From Pseudomonas baetica (GTDB lineage: Bacteria > Pseudomonadota > Gammaproteobacteria > Pseudomonadales > Pseudomonadaceae): DNA of 64,000 bases. The notes beneath the pieces were generated by a model that saw only the letters and a program-made list of their open reading frames with translations, did not search any database and was not told the DNA's origin. The stretch is from contig NZ_JAIHLQ010000029.1 in the NCBI RefSeq assembly GCF_019733355.1, positions 1 to 64,000 of the forward strand, read 5' to 3'. Below, one piece after another: positions 8,437-17,542 of the stretch. Position 1 is the first letter of the stretch. Every line of letters begins with the position of its first letter. The position numbers were made by a program, and so were the translations under genes.

Positions 8437-9711
8437 CTATTGCTTTTGCGGGTCGAACTGCTTATCTCTGATAAACAACGCCGGGATCACGCCGCAGATA
8501 AAATAGGCTGCGCCCATGACCAGAAAACCCAAGCCAATCGAGCCGTGAGAGGCGAGAAATCCAATTGCTGCCGGAGCAATCGCTGCGCCCAGGCGCCCGA
8601 TATTGTAAGCACCGCCTACAGCAGATCCTCGGAATTTTGCCTCGAAACTTTCAGTCATGTACGTGGCGTTTACACCGTATGGAATACCGTACAAGAAGCC
8701 AAATACCACCAGCATCCACAGGATATTTTCCGGGCTTTGAAATAACACGATCACCGGCAGGAAGAGTGCCGTTCCCAATGCTCCAAAGGCGAAGACGGCG
8801 CGGCGCCCAAGACGGTCAGCCGCCAGACCTGCGAGTATTTTACCGAGGATCATGGCGGTGTAGGTACCAACCATGTAGGCCGTCATGGACTTGAGGTTCA
8901 TGCCCAGTTCGCTTTCCAGGTAGGTTGGCATCCAATTGTTGACACCGTAATAGCCGAATTGTAGAAAACCAGCAGTCAAAGCCCAAAAAATGAACATGCG
9001 GCGAGCCTGTGGGTCGCTAAAAATAAGTTTGTACTTACTATCGCTTTTTTTGCTCGCTACTTTCGTGATGCCATCGATTTTTTGCTTGGCACGCTCAGCC
9101 TGAGCGTTGATCCACGCTTGTGGTTCTGGGACAAAGCGTTGCATCACTACGGCCAAAATCACCGGGATAATGGCAATGTAGAATAGCCAGCGCCAGCCAT
9201 GGATCGGTAGGATCCAGCCCGCCAGTAGCGTCGCAACGATATAACCTACTGACCAACCTGCTTGCAGCGTGCCGAGTACAGTTGTGCGGTAGCGAGTGGG
9301 TACGTATTCAGACATCAGCGTATTGCAAGCCACATACAGTGCACCGATCCCTAGCGAGGCCACAAAACGGGTGATCGCGAATTGCCAATAGTTATGCGTC
9401 ATGCCGAGCACTGCCGTGCCAACTGAAAAAAGTATGATACTCCAGACTACCGTTTTCACTCGACCGAAACGATCGCAGGCCCAGCCACCGTAAATGCCCC
9501 CGATCGCCATTCCAGCCAGGGTAAAGCTTCCCAGGCTGCCGGCCTCTATGTTGCTCAGACCGAATTCGGCTTTCAAGCTACTGAGGCTGTAGGAAAGAAA
9601 CATCAGATCGGCACCGTCGATCAAAAGTCCTAGAAAGCAGAAGATAAATACCAGCACCCAAGTGTTTGTCTTGGCCTGCGCACTTGCGCCGACATGAGCA
9701 GAAGCTTCCAT
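8437..9711 (-). CDS. MFS transporter, aromatic/organic acid:H+ symporter type
   Basis: This intact 424-residue permease has 12 predicted helices. It has DGADLMF in helix 1 (corresponding to the DGxD motif of AAHS-type symporters), the loop motif GGWACDRFGRVKT between helices 2 and 3, and its counterpart LAADRLGRR between helices 8 and 9. AAHS proteins import aromatic acids or related carboxylates with protons across the inner membrane. It is the third gene of iclR-acyl-CoA dehydrogenase-MFS, 64 bp downstream of the dehydrogenase gene, so it probably brings in the substrate of module B. In the dca (adipate) cluster of Acinetobacter an MFS gene, dcaK, has the same place. Confidence 0.88.
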   Translation of the reverse strand: MEASAHVGASAQAKTNTWVLVFIFCFLGLLIDGADLMFLSYSLSSLKAEFGLSNIEAGSLGSFTLAGMAIGGIYGGWACDRFGRVKTVVWSIILFSVGTAVLGMTHNYWQFAITRFVASLGIGALYVACNTLMSEYVPTRYRTTVLGTLQAGWSVGYIVATLLAGWILPIHGWRWLFYIAIIPVILAVVMQRFVPEPQAWINAQAERAKQKIDGITKVASKKSDSKYKLIFSDPQARRMFIFWALTAGFLQFGYYGVNNWMPTYLESELGMNLKSMTAYMVGTYTAMILGKILAGLAADRLGRRAVFAFGALGTALFLPVIVLFQSPENILWMLVVFGFLYGIPYGVNATYMTESFEAKFRGSAVGGAYNIGRLGAAIAPAAIGFLASHGSIGLGFLVMGAAYFICGVIPALFIRDKQFDPQKQ

Positions 9712-9775
9712 AACGTTTCCTTATTGTATTTATAGGGAAGGGGGGGCTTTAACGCGTATTTGAAGGTTTGAGGGG

Positions 9776-10930
9776 TCAGCCTTGTGCGTCGCGAATCATG
9801 TTGCGGGCGATGACGATCTGCTGGATCTGAGTGGTACCCTCGTAGATGCGGAACAGACGGACGTCCCGATAGAAGCGCTCGATCGCGTATTCGCTGACGT
9901 AACCGGCGCCACCGTGGATCTGCACGCAACGGTCGGCAACCCGTCCGCACATTTCAGTGGCGAACATCTTGGCGCAGGAGGCTTGCGTGCTGACGTTAAG
10001 TCCGTCGTCACGCTGGCGTGCGGCATCCAGGACCATGCAGCGGGCTGCATAGATTTCCGCCTTGCTGTCGGCAAGCATCGCCTGGATCAGCTGGAACTCG
10101 GCAATCGGCTTGCCGAATTGTTTGCGCTCAATCGCATATTGCAGTGAATCGGCCAACATGCGCTCGGCGGCGCCGACGCTCAGGGCGGCAATATGCAGGC
10201 GACCTTTATCCAGGACTTTCATGGCGGTTTTAAAACCCACGCCTTCAACGCCACCGATCAGTTGGCTGGCGGGAACGCGGGCATTTTCAAAGATCACGTC
10301 GCAGGTGTGAGCGCCTTTGTGGCCCATCTTGTGATCGGGTTTACCCAGGGAAATCCCGACCGTGTCACGCTCGACGATGAACGCACTGATGCCACCGGCA
10401 CCCTTGATGTTCGGATTGGTGCGCGCCATCACGGTGAAGATGTTGGCGTGGGGCGCATTGGTGATGAAGCGCTTGGTGCCGTTGAGGGTATAGCTGTCGC
10501 CGTCACGCACGGCCGTGGTTTTGAGCGAGGCGGCATCAGACCCTGAGTCAGGTTCGGTCAGGCAGAAGGCACTGAGCAGCTCGCCGCTGGCCAGCTTGGG
10601 CAGGTACCTGGCTTTCTGCTCCGGGCTGCCATCGAGCAGAATGCCGATAGAGCCGATGCCGTTGTTGGTCCCGATGTAAGAACGAAAGGCCGGGGAGGTA
10701 CGCCCCAGTTCGAAGGCGATCTTGACCTCTTCTTCCATGGTCACGCCCATGCCGCCGAACTCTTCCGGCAGGGTCAGGCCGAACAGCCCCATCTCTTGCA
10801 AGTGCACGACGATGTCGTCCGGGATGTTGTCGGTCTCGGCCACCTCGTTCTCACGGGGAATCAGTACTTCGCTGACGAACTGACGAAGGGAATCCAGCAG
10901 TATCTGCAGGGTTTCGGTATCACGGATCAT
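9776..10930 (-). CDS. Acyl-CoA dehydrogenase
   Basis: This FAD enzyme of 384 residues introduces the alpha-beta double bond in an acyl-CoA and passes electrons to ETF. Visible features are the N-terminal helical domain, FCLTEPDSGSDAASLKT (FAD/substrate loop), the C-terminal RKQFGKPIAEFQ segment, QIHGGAGYVSEYAIERFYRDVR, and the catalytic base Glu364 in IYEGTTQ. I chose the ATG at 10930 (MIRDTETLQ), 21 bases inside the longest frame, because it gives a typical N-terminus. It lies 57 bp after iclR. A partner etfB is present across the divergent promoter but truncated; no etfA is visible. Chain-length specificity cannot be assigned; a dicarboxylyl-CoA substrate (DcaA-like) is my inference from context. 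Confidence 0.9.
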   Translation of the reverse strand: MIRDTETLQILLDSLRQFVSEVLIPRENEVAETDNIPDDIVVHLQEMGLFGLTLPEEFGGMGVTMEEEVKIAFELGRTSPAFRSYIGTNNGIGSIGILLDGSPEQKARYLPKLASGELLSAFCLTEPDSGSDAASLKTTAVRDGDSYTLNGTKRFITNAPHANIFTVMARTNPNIKGAGGISAFIVERDTVGISLGKPDHKMGHKGAHTCDVIFENARVPASQLIGGVEGVGFKTAMKVLDKGRLHIAALSVGAAERMLADSLQYAIERKQFGKPIAEFQLIQAMLADSKAEIYAARCMVLDAARQRDDGLNVSTQASCAKMFATEMCGRVADRCVQIHGGAGYVSEYAIERFYRDVRLFRIYEGTTQIQQIVIARNMIRDAQG

Positions 10931-10987
10931 GTGCGCTCCCAAGGCTCGCAAGCGAGCCGGTTTTTTAGGGCGCCGTTACTCCGTGCG

Positions 10988-11854
10988 TCAGCGAGCAGCG
11001 GCGCCAATGTTATTGACCATGTTGATCAGGCGAGGCCCGATATCGTCCACGAGCTGCTCACGGGGTAGCTGAAAGCTCGGTCCACCGCAGTTGAAGGTCA
11101 GCAACCCGTACTGCGGGTGCAGCAACGGCACTGCGACGGAGTTGACGTCGCGGTGCCACTCACCGACTGACAGGCAGAAGCCGTAGTCGGCGTAATCCCT
11201 GAACGCTCTGTCCAGGCCCTTGCGGATGGCTGGCCATTGCTCCGTTTCACGCTGGCGAATGTGGTCGAGCAGAAATTCCCGCTCGGTTTCCGGCATCGCC
11301 GCCAGGCACGCCCGGCCCACCGAACTCTGTGCCAGCGGCAAGTAGCTGCCGATCTGCCGGCGCATGGTCATGTTGCCCTGACCCTGGACCACATCCAGGT
11401 ACACCATCTGCAGTCGATCGCGGGCGGCCATCGCGACGGCCGCCTGAGCGTGATTGGCCAAATCCTCCATCAACGGATGGGCCACTGTGCGAATCGCCAG
11501 GTTCGACAACATGGCGTAACCGAAACCCAATACGCCGACGTCCAGCTGATACTTGCCTGAATGTACTTCACGCTTGAGGCAGCCCAGCCGCATCAGCGTA
11601 TTGGTCAGCCGCGTCACGGTCGGTTTGGGCAGCCCGGTCATCCGCGCCAGGTCCTGATTGCCGAGCACATTGTCCCGCGGCGTGAAACAGCGCATCAGCT
11701 CAAGCCCGCGGGCCAACGCCGTCACGAACTGGCCAGTGCTTTCGTCATCGCTCAGCGCGCTGGCGGGATCGAGCATGCCCATCTTCAGCAAGCCGATTTC
11801 ATCCGTTCCTTTCGACTGGTCCACGGCCTGGTGATCTGCCTTGTTGCGACCCAT
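10988..11854 (-). CDS. IclR-family transcriptional regulator
   Basis: This 288-residue protein has a winged helix-turn-helix near residues 45-105 (LARGLELMRCF, LARMTGLPKPTVTRLTNTL) followed by the IclR effector domain (AQAAVAMAARDRLQMVYLDV, PLAQSSVGRACLAAMP, CLSVGEWHRDVNSVAVPL). The N-terminal extension of about 40 residues is longer than usual but continuous. It leads the operon with acyl-CoA dehydrogenase and an MFS gene and is divergent from the enoyl-CoA hydratase operon. Two matching inverted repeats in the shared promoter region, one near each start, suggest it controls both directions and itself. Confidence 0.9.
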   Translation of the reverse strand: MGRNKADHQAVDQSKGTDEIGLLKMGMLDPASALSDDESTGQFVTALARGLELMRCFTPRDNVLGNQDLARMTGLPKPTVTRLTNTLMRLGCLKREVHSGKYQLDVGVLGFGYAMLSNLAIRTVAHPLMEDLANHAQAAVAMAARDRLQMVYLDVVQGQGNMTMRRQIGSYLPLAQSSVGRACLAAMPETEREFLLDHIRQRETEQWPAIRKGLDRAFRDYADYGFCLSVGEWHRDVNSVAVPLLHPQYGLLTFNCGGPSFQLPREQLVDDIGPRLINMVNNIGAAAR

Positions 11855-11897
11855 GGTAGAACCTCGCTTTCGAGAAATGCAAGAAAATAAAATACAG

Positions 11898-11912
11898 TTT
11901 CGTCTAGCGAAA
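11898..11912. promoter_or_regulatory. Putative IclR operator, copy 1
   Basis: TTTCG-TCTAG-CGAAA, a perfect 5-bp inverted repeat with a 5-bp spacer, lies 44-58 bp upstream of the iclR ATG. The same arms and spacer length recur at 12059-12073. The distance fits autoregulation. Confidence 0.6.
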
Positions 11913-12058
11913 TTGTATTCGCTGCTTTAAAAAAAACCAACCCATTTATAGTTATCTAGTAAAACCTTGTATTTAAAGGATTAAACAAGATTTATCAGTT
12001 TACCGGTTTACAGGGATTTATAAGCGTCTCTATGATTGATCATGATTACGGTATTCAG

Positions 12059-12073
12059 TTTCGTATGGCGAAA
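12059..12073. promoter_or_regulatory. Putative IclR operator, copy 2
   Basis: TTTCG-TATGG-CGAAA, the second copy of the palindrome, ends 17 bp before the start codon of the enoyl-CoA hydratase gene and 8 bp before its AGAGGT ribosome binding site. Binding here would block transcription or early elongation, which suggests repression of the plus-strand operon. Confidence 0.6.
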
Positions 12074-12090
12074 CATAATAAGAGGTAGAT

Positions 12091-12876
12091 ATGGACTCCC
12101 AGCCCAACGCTGTAGTGACTCTGCACATTCGCGATGACGCCGTCGCTGTCGTACGGATCCAGCGGCCCGAGGTCAAGAACGCGCTCAATAGCGCCGTGCG
12201 CGAACAGTTGGCAGAAATCTTTCGCGTCCTGGCTGGCAATGAACGGGTGCGTGCGATCGTTCTCACCGGTGGTGAACAGTGCTTTGTCGCCGGTGCCGAT
12301 ATCCGTGAGTTCGCCGAGGCCAGCCCTATCGAGATGTATCGCCGCCACACGGAGTACCTGTGGGAGGCCATTTCTCGTTGCCCTAAACCTGTGATCGCCG
12401 CGGTGAACGGTTTTGCCCTGGGCGGCGGCTGCGAACTGGCGATGCACTGCGACATCATCGTTGCAGGGCAGTCGGCACGCTTTGGCCAGCCGGAGGTCAA
12501 GTTGGGCCTGATGCCGGGCGCCGGTGGCACCCAGCGGTTGATTCGCGCCGTCGGCAAATTCCAGGCGATGCGTATCGCCCTCACGGGATGTCTGGTCCCG
12601 GCCCCCGAAGCGCTGGCCATGGGTATGGTCAGCGAGGTGGTGAGTGACGAGCGCACAGTGCCGCGCGCCCTCGAGCTGGCCGCTGAAATAGCCGCCTTGC
12701 CGCCGCTGGCTGTGGCGCAGATCAAGGAGGTGCTGCTGCTCGGCGCTGACTTGCCCCTGGACAGCGCCCTGGCGTTGGAGCGCAAGGCGTTTCAGTTGCT
12801 GTTCGATTCCAGAGACCAGAAAGAGGGCGCCAATGCCTTCCTTGAAAAACGCAGAGCCACCTTCTCGGGAGAGTGA
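12091..12876 (+). CDS. Enoyl-CoA hydratase
   Basis: This 261-residue crotonase-fold enzyme adds water to a 2-enoyl-CoA. The oxyanion-hole residues are in AGADIREF and GFALGGGCELAMHCD, and both catalytic glutamates are present: Glu115 (GGGCE) and Glu135 (GQPEVKLGLMPGAGGTQRL). It is the first gene of an operon with the 3-hydroxyacyl-CoA dehydrogenase, which begins 4 bp after its stop. Sequence style is closest to PaaF/DcaE-type hydratases. The frame, start (AGAGGT site) and length are all normal. Confidence 0.92.
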   Translation: MDSQPNAVVTLHIRDDAVAVVRIQRPEVKNALNSAVREQLAEIFRVLAGNERVRAIVLTGGEQCFVAGADIREFAEASPIEMYRRHTEYLWEAISRCPKPVIAAVNGFALGGGCELAMHCDIIVAGQSARFGQPEVKLGLMPGAGGTQRLIRAVGKFQAMRIALTGCLVPAPEALAMGMVSEVVSDERTVPRALELAAEIAALPPLAVAQIKEVLLLGADLPLDSALALERKAFQLLFDSRDQKEGANAFLEKRRATFSGE

Positions 12877-12879
12877 AGC

Positions 12880-14409
12880 ATGACATGCGAGATAAACCGT
12901 ATGGCTGTGGTAGGGGCTGGCATCATGGGCACCGGCATTGCCCAGATTGCAGCCCAGGCCGGTATCCAGGTGCTGTTGTTCGATAACCGCGAAGGCGCCG
13001 CCCAGGCTGCTCGCGATAACCTTGAACAGACGTTGGGCAAGCTGGCGAGCAGGGGCAAGATCCTCGGCGCAGATGCACAGGCCACACTTGATCGCCTGCA
13101 GGTAGCGACCGCGTTGACCGAGCTCAAGGAGGTCGACCTGGTCGTCGAAGCCATTATTGAGCGCCTCGATGCCAAGCAGGCGTTGCTCGCCCAGCTTGAA
13201 GCTGTCGTCGCTGACGATTGCATTCTGGCCACCAATACCTCGTCGCTGTCCGTGACCAGCATCGCCCGGGAGTGTCGTCGTCCTGAGCGTGTCGCGGGGT
13301 TCCATTTCTTTAACCCGGTACCACTGATGAAAGTCGTCGAAGTCATCGACGGCCTGGCCAGTGATCCGCTAGTCGGTGATCGCCTGCAGGCGTTGGCGGC
13401 GCGCATGGGCCACCGGGGTATTCGGGCCAAGGATACGCCGGGGTTCATCATCAACCATGCGGGACGCGCCTATAGCACCGAAGCCCTGCAAATACTCAAG
13501 GAAGGCGTGGCCGAGCCTGCCGAAATCGACCGCATCCTGCGCGAAGGCCTGGGGTTTCGCATGGGCCCGCTGGAGCTGTTCGACCTGACGGCCCTGGATG
13601 TCTCGCACCCGGTGATCGAGTCGATCTATAACCAGTTTTACCAGGAGCCTCGCTATCGCCCGGCCGCATTGACTCGGCAGATGCTTGAGGCCGGATACGT
13701 CGGGCGTAAGGTCGGGCGAGGCTTTTACCGGTATGCCAATGGCCAAATGGTCGATGCGCCCCCGGCGCAGGCAGTGCCGATCATGGAGACCCTACCGCCG
13801 GTGTGGCTGGGGGCCGAGAACGAGACCGATCGTGTCAGCCTGATGGCGTTGCTGGAGCAGTTGGGCGCGCAGGTAGAGCAGGACGCCACGCCGTCCAGCG
13901 AAGCACTCTGCCTGCTGGCGCCCTATGGCCTGGATGCCACCAGCGCTGCGGTACGCTTTGCCACCGACCCGACGCGCACGGTATGCATCGACCCGCTGCT
14001 CGACAGCGCTCGCTACCGCACGTTGATGCTAAACCCGGCCACCCGAGTCGACATGCGAAATGCCGCACATGCAGTGTTCGCTCGCGATGGCGTCGGAGTC
14101 AGCGTGATCAACGACAGTGTCGGCTTCGTCGCTCAGCGTGTGCTGGCCATGATCGTCAACCTGGCCGGCGATATCGTCCAACAGCGCATCGCCAGCGTTG
14201 ATGACCTGGATGAAGGTGTTCGCCGAGGGCTGGGTTATCCAAAGGGGCCGTTGGCCTGGGGTAACAGCGTTGGCAGCAAACGCCTGCTGACCATCCTGGA
14301 GCGCATGACCGAACTGACCGGCGATCCGCGTTACCGGCCGAGCCCTTGGCTGCGTCGACGCGCGACCCTCGGCCTATCGCTGTGCCACACCGAGCCGACA
14401 CTGACCTGA
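12880..14409 (+). CDS. 3-hydroxyacyl-CoA dehydrogenase, PaaH/DcaH type
   Basis: This NAD-dependent enzyme of 509 residues oxidises a 3-hydroxyacyl-CoA to the 3-oxo form. The Rossmann glycine motif GAGIMGTGIA is at 12-21, the catalytic His lies in the GFHFFNPVPLMKVVEV segment, and two 3HCDH C-terminal domains follow; the second ends with RPSPWLRRRATLGLSL as in PaaH (about 507 residues). PaaH acts on 3-hydroxyadipyl-CoA in phenylacetate breakdown; with the neighbouring thiolase the same reaction is plausible here. Translation is probably coupled to the hydratase gene. Confidence 0.93.
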   Translation: MTCEINRMAVVGAGIMGTGIAQIAAQAGIQVLLFDNREGAAQAARDNLEQTLGKLASRGKILGADAQATLDRLQVATALTELKEVDLVVEAIIERLDAKQALLAQLEAVVADDCILATNTSSLSVTSIARECRRPERVAGFHFFNPVPLMKVVEVIDGLASDPLVGDRLQALAARMGHRGIRAKDTPGFIINHAGRAYSTEALQILKEGVAEPAEIDRILREGLGFRMGPLELFDLTALDVSHPVIESIYNQFYQEPRYRPAALTRQMLEAGYVGRKVGRGFYRYANGQMVDAPPAQAVPIMETLPPVWLGAENETDRVSLMALLEQLGAQVEQDATPSSEALCLLAPYGLDATSAAVRFATDPTRTVCIDPLLDSARYRTLMLNPATRVDMRNAAHAVFARDGVGVSVINDSVGFVAQRVLAMIVNLAGDIVQQRIASVDDLDEGVRRGLGYPKGPLAWGNSVGSKRLLTILERMTELTGDPRYRPSPWLRRRATLGLSLCHTEPTLT

Positions 14410-14436
14410 CCTGACCTTAACGCCTAGGATACTTTT

Positions 14437-15639
14437 ATGCTCGACGCCTACATCTTCGCAGGGCTGCGTACTCCCTTCGGTCGTCACGGTGGTGCACTCG
14501 CACCGGTGCGCCCCGATGATCTTGCGGCTCATGTGATTCGAGAACTGCTTGCGCGATATGCCATCCCTGGTGACGCTATCGAGGACGTGATCCTCGGCAA
14601 TACCAACCAGGCAGGTGAGGACAGTCGCAATATCGCCCGCCACGCGGCGCTGCTCGCCGGTTTGCCAGTGACGGTGCCGGGGCAGACAGTCAATCGATTG
14701 TGTGCCAGTGGTCTGGCCGCCGTGATCGACGCAGCCCGCGCGGTGACCTGCAAGGAAGGCGAACTTTTCATCGCTGGCGGGGTGGAAAGCATGTCTCGCG
14801 CCCCCTTTGTCATGGCCAAGGCTGAAGCCGCCTACAGCCGTGATTTGACGGTCTTCGACAGTACCATCGGCGCGCGCTTTCCCAACCCGAAAATCGTCTC
14901 CGAATTTGGCAATGACAGCATGCCTCAGACGGGAGACAACGTGGCCCATGAGTACGGTATCGACCGAACACAGGCCGATATTTTTGCCGCAGGCTCGCAA
15001 GCGCGGTACGAAGCAGCGCGCAAGGCTGGCTTCTTCGCTGACGAACTACTTGCGGTGAGCGTACCCACCGGCCGAAAGACTCCGCCCAACGTGATTGAAC
15101 AGGACGAACACCCGCGTCCGCAATCGGATTTCGCGGCACTGACTCGCTTGCAGCCTTTGCTCGAAGGCGGCGTGGTGACTGCGGGCAACGCTTCTGGTGT
15201 GAATGATGGTGCCGCTGCTTTGCTGATTGGCTCCTCTGCCGCTGGCGAACGCCATGGGCTGGTACCTATGGTGCGAATCCTGTCTGCAGCGGCCGTTGGT
15301 GTGGCGCCTCGCATCATGGGCGTCGGTCCGGTAGAGGCGATTCATAAGGCGTTGGCGCGAGCCGGACTGAGCTTGGCGGATATGGACATCATCGAAATCA
15401 ATGAAGCTTTTGCCAGTCAGGTTCTGGGCTGTCTTAAAGGACTTGGCCTTGCTTTCGACGATCCTCGCGTGAACCCCCATGGCGGTGCCATTGCCGTAGG
15501 GCATCCGCTGGGCGCTTCGGGTGCGCGATTGGCACTGAGCACCGCACGGGCGTTGCAGCTAAGTGGCAAACGTTACGCGGTGGTCAGTCTATGTATCGGC
15601 GTCGGCCAAGGGCTGGCGATGGTTATCGAGCGCGTCTGA
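14437..15639 (+). CDS. Acyl-CoA thiolase, 3-oxoadipyl-CoA thiolase-like
   Basis: This 400-residue thiolase has Cys89 (NRLCASG) as nucleophile, His356 in GHPLGASGAR, Cys386 in CIGVGQG and the NEAFASQ motif. The pattern GNTNQAGEDSRNIARHAALLAGLP and MSRAPFVMAKAEAAYSR is that of PcaF/PaaE thiolases, which split 3-oxoadipyl-CoA to succinyl-CoA and acetyl-CoA. This is the best clue to the pathway: module B probably ends in 3-oxoadipyl-CoA, as in adipate or phenylacetate catabolism. It follows the dehydrogenase gene by 27 bp in the same operon. Confidence 0.93.
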   Translation: MLDAYIFAGLRTPFGRHGGALAPVRPDDLAAHVIRELLARYAIPGDAIEDVILGNTNQAGEDSRNIARHAALLAGLPVTVPGQTVNRLCASGLAAVIDAARAVTCKEGELFIAGGVESMSRAPFVMAKAEAAYSRDLTVFDSTIGARFPNPKIVSEFGNDSMPQTGDNVAHEYGIDRTQADIFAAGSQARYEAARKAGFFADELLAVSVPTGRKTPPNVIEQDEHPRPQSDFAALTRLQPLLEGGVVTAGNASGVNDGAAALLIGSSAAGERHGLVPMVRILSAAAVGVAPRIMGVGPVEAIHKALARAGLSLADMDIIEINEAFASQVLGCLKGLGLAFDDPRVNPHGGAIAVGHPLGASGARLALSTARALQLSGKRYAVVSLCIGVGQGLAMVIERV

Positions 15640-15664
15640 ATGCGCGCAAAAAAGGTGGTATGAA

Positions 15665-16903
15665 ATGGGTGCTTTGACTGGATACCGCGTGCTCGACTTG
15701 AGCCGTGTGCTGGCCGGTCCTTGGTGTGGCCAGACCCTGGCCGACCTGGGAGCCGAAGTCATCAAGGTTGAACGACCGGGTGCGGGTGACGATACCCGTG
15801 GTTGGGGGCCGCCATGGATGAAGGGTCAAAACGATGAGACCACACGTGAAGCCTCCTATTACCAATCGACCAACCGTGGCAAGTTATCGGTGGCGCTGAA
15901 CCTGGCGAGCGCCGAAGGCCAGGAGCTGGTACGCGCGTTGGCCACCGACTGTGATGTGCTGATCGAAAACTACAAGGCGGGGTCTTTAGCGAAATACGGA
16001 CTGGATTATGCCTCCTTGTCTCAGCTCAATCCGCGGTTGGTGTATTGCTCGGTGACTGGCTTCGGGCAGACCGGGCCGCGAGCTGCAGAGCCGGGTTATG
16101 ACTTCATCATCCAAGGCATCGGCGGGCTGATGAGCATCACCGGGGAACGTGATGACCTACCCGGTGGCGGGCCGCAGAAAGTTGGCGTGGCGTTCTCCGA
16201 CCTGATGACAGGGCTCTACTCGACGGTCGCCATTCAGGCTGCATTGCTCAGCCGCGAGAAAAGCGGCGAGGGTCAATACATCGATATGGCGCTGCTCGAC
16301 GTTCAGGTCGCCACACTGTGCAACCAGAGTCAGAACTACCTGGCTTCCGGTAAAGCCCCAGGCCGCTACGGTAATGCGCACGCCAACATCGTCCCGTATC
16401 AGGTATTCCGCGCCAGTGATCAGGATTTCGTTATCGCCTGCGGTAACGACTCCCAGTTCGTTGGACTCTGCGAGGCTATCGGTCTGACGGACCTTCCTTT
16501 AGACCCTCGCTTTGCGCGCAATGCGGACAGAGTGACGAATCGGGAGGCAGTCATCGAGATTCTTGCGCAGCATTTTCTCGGCGCCACCGCCGATGAATGG
16601 GTGCGACGTATTCACCCGCAGGGCGTGCCGATAGGGGTGATCAACAGCATTGCCCAGGCACTGGATGAGCCGCAGGTGAAAGCGCGCAATTTGCTGGTGA
16701 ACATCCCCCATCCGCTGAAGGCAGATTTCGTGACGGTGGGCAGCCCCATCAAGTTGTCGGGCACGCCGGTGGAGTATCTGCGCCCGGCACCGATGCTGGG
16801 TGAACATACGGATGAAGTTCTCAAGCGTCAGTTGGGCCTGGACGATGAACGCCTGTCCGAGTTGAAGGCACGCGGCGTCATCGAGCAACTTGGCGAACGC
16901 TGA
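15665..16903 (+). CDS. CaiB/BaiF family (class III) CoA transferase
   Basis: This 412-residue protein has the family signatures LDLSRVLAGPWCGQTLADLGAEVIKVE at the N-terminus and Asp146 in PGYDFIIQ, the residue that forms the acyl intermediate in formyl-CoA transferase. It moves CoA between acids without the class I mechanism. The chosen ATG at 15665 follows AAAGGTGG; a frame extending 102 bases into the thiolase gene has no support. It may be the second CoA-activation step of the island, using succinyl-CoA for a dicarboxylate; the substrate is not known. Confidence 0.9.
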   Translation: MGALTGYRVLDLSRVLAGPWCGQTLADLGAEVIKVERPGAGDDTRGWGPPWMKGQNDETTREASYYQSTNRGKLSVALNLASAEGQELVRALATDCDVLIENYKAGSLAKYGLDYASLSQLNPRLVYCSVTGFGQTGPRAAEPGYDFIIQGIGGLMSITGERDDLPGGGPQKVGVAFSDLMTGLYSTVAIQAALLSREKSGEGQYIDMALLDVQVATLCNQSQNYLASGKAPGRYGNAHANIVPYQVFRASDQDFVIACGNDSQFVGLCEAIGLTDLPLDPRFARNADRVTNREAVIEILAQHFLGATADEWVRRIHPQGVPIGVINSIAQALDEPQVKARNLLVNIPHPLKADFVTVGSPIKLSGTPVEYLRPAPMLGEHTDEVLKRQLGLDDERLSELKARGVIEQLGER

Positions 16904-16963
16904 TATGCATGACCTCGCAAGCCACCTGAACTGTCGGGTCAGTTTTCACCATTGGAGCCTGTC

Positions 16964-17284
16964 ATGAAAGTCCTCGTAGCCATCAAACGGGTGGTCGACT
17001 ACAACGTGACAGTTCGCGTCAAGGCGGACAATTCCGGCGTCGATCTTGCCAATGTCAAGATGTCGATGGACCCGTTCTGCGAAATCGCAGTGGAAGAAGC
17101 CGTACGCTTGAAAGAACTTTCTATAAAAGAAGGGCTCGTTGCGACTGAAATCGTCGTCGTCTCCGTCGGCCCGTCCACCGCTCAAGAGCAGCTGCGCACC
17201 GACTACCTGCTGGGTGCCGATGAGTACTCTCTGGACGAAGTGATAAACCAGCCTGCTGGCTTACCAGCAGGCCGGAGCCGATAG
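16964..17284 (+). pseudogene. etfB: Electron transfer flavoprotein beta subunit, 3' truncated
   Basis: The first ~90 residues are a good EtfB (MKVLVAIKRVVDYNV, MSMDPFCEIAVEEAVRLKE, EIVVVSVGP, AQEQLRTDYLLGADEY). At about 17240 the similarity stops and the frame runs into unrelated sequence to a stop at 17284. A normal EtfB has about 250 residues, so the AMP/FAD-binding remainder is lost. It has its own Shine-Dalgarno and follows the CoA transferase gene by 60 bp. ETF would receive electrons from the acyl-CoA dehydrogenase; the cell must use another ETF copy. Confidence 0.88.
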
Positions 17285-17541
17285 CCTGTTCGCGCCGGGG
17301 CTCAAGACTCTGGAGGATGTGCAGGCAGTTCAGGCCCGGCTGAGCAATCCGCTGACGTGCTGCCGGTCGCGAGCATGAGCATCGACCCATTGCCCTCCGG
17401 CCGGTGTGCGTCGGGTAAGCCTGGGCAGCTCGATATTCCGGGCGGCTTCCCAGCAGATTTCGGCAGTCTTGCAAGGCCTGGCGGCCTGGAATACATGCTC
17501 CGGCCCCAGCTCCTCAAGGCGCTGGATGACAGTATGCGTTA
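17256..17541 (+). pseudogene. Isocitrate lyase/PEP mutase family fragment
   Basis: One frame gives AYQQAGADSLFAPGLKTLED, characteristic of the central barrel of ICL/PEP-mutase enzymes. After a frameshift near 17370 a second stretch (GVRRVSLGSSIFRAA) matches the C-terminal part of the same family. The 5' half is missing and replaced by the truncated etfB; the IS5-group element follows at 17543. It is a deletion scar rather than a working gene. Confidence 0.6.
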
Positions 17542-17542
17542 A

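Noticed and set aside
12055..13305. 416-residue minus-strand frame opposite the hydratase and dehydrogenase genes
   Set aside because: Both plus-strand genes have intact catalytic motifs across the whole stretch; the antisense frame results from high G+C codon bias.
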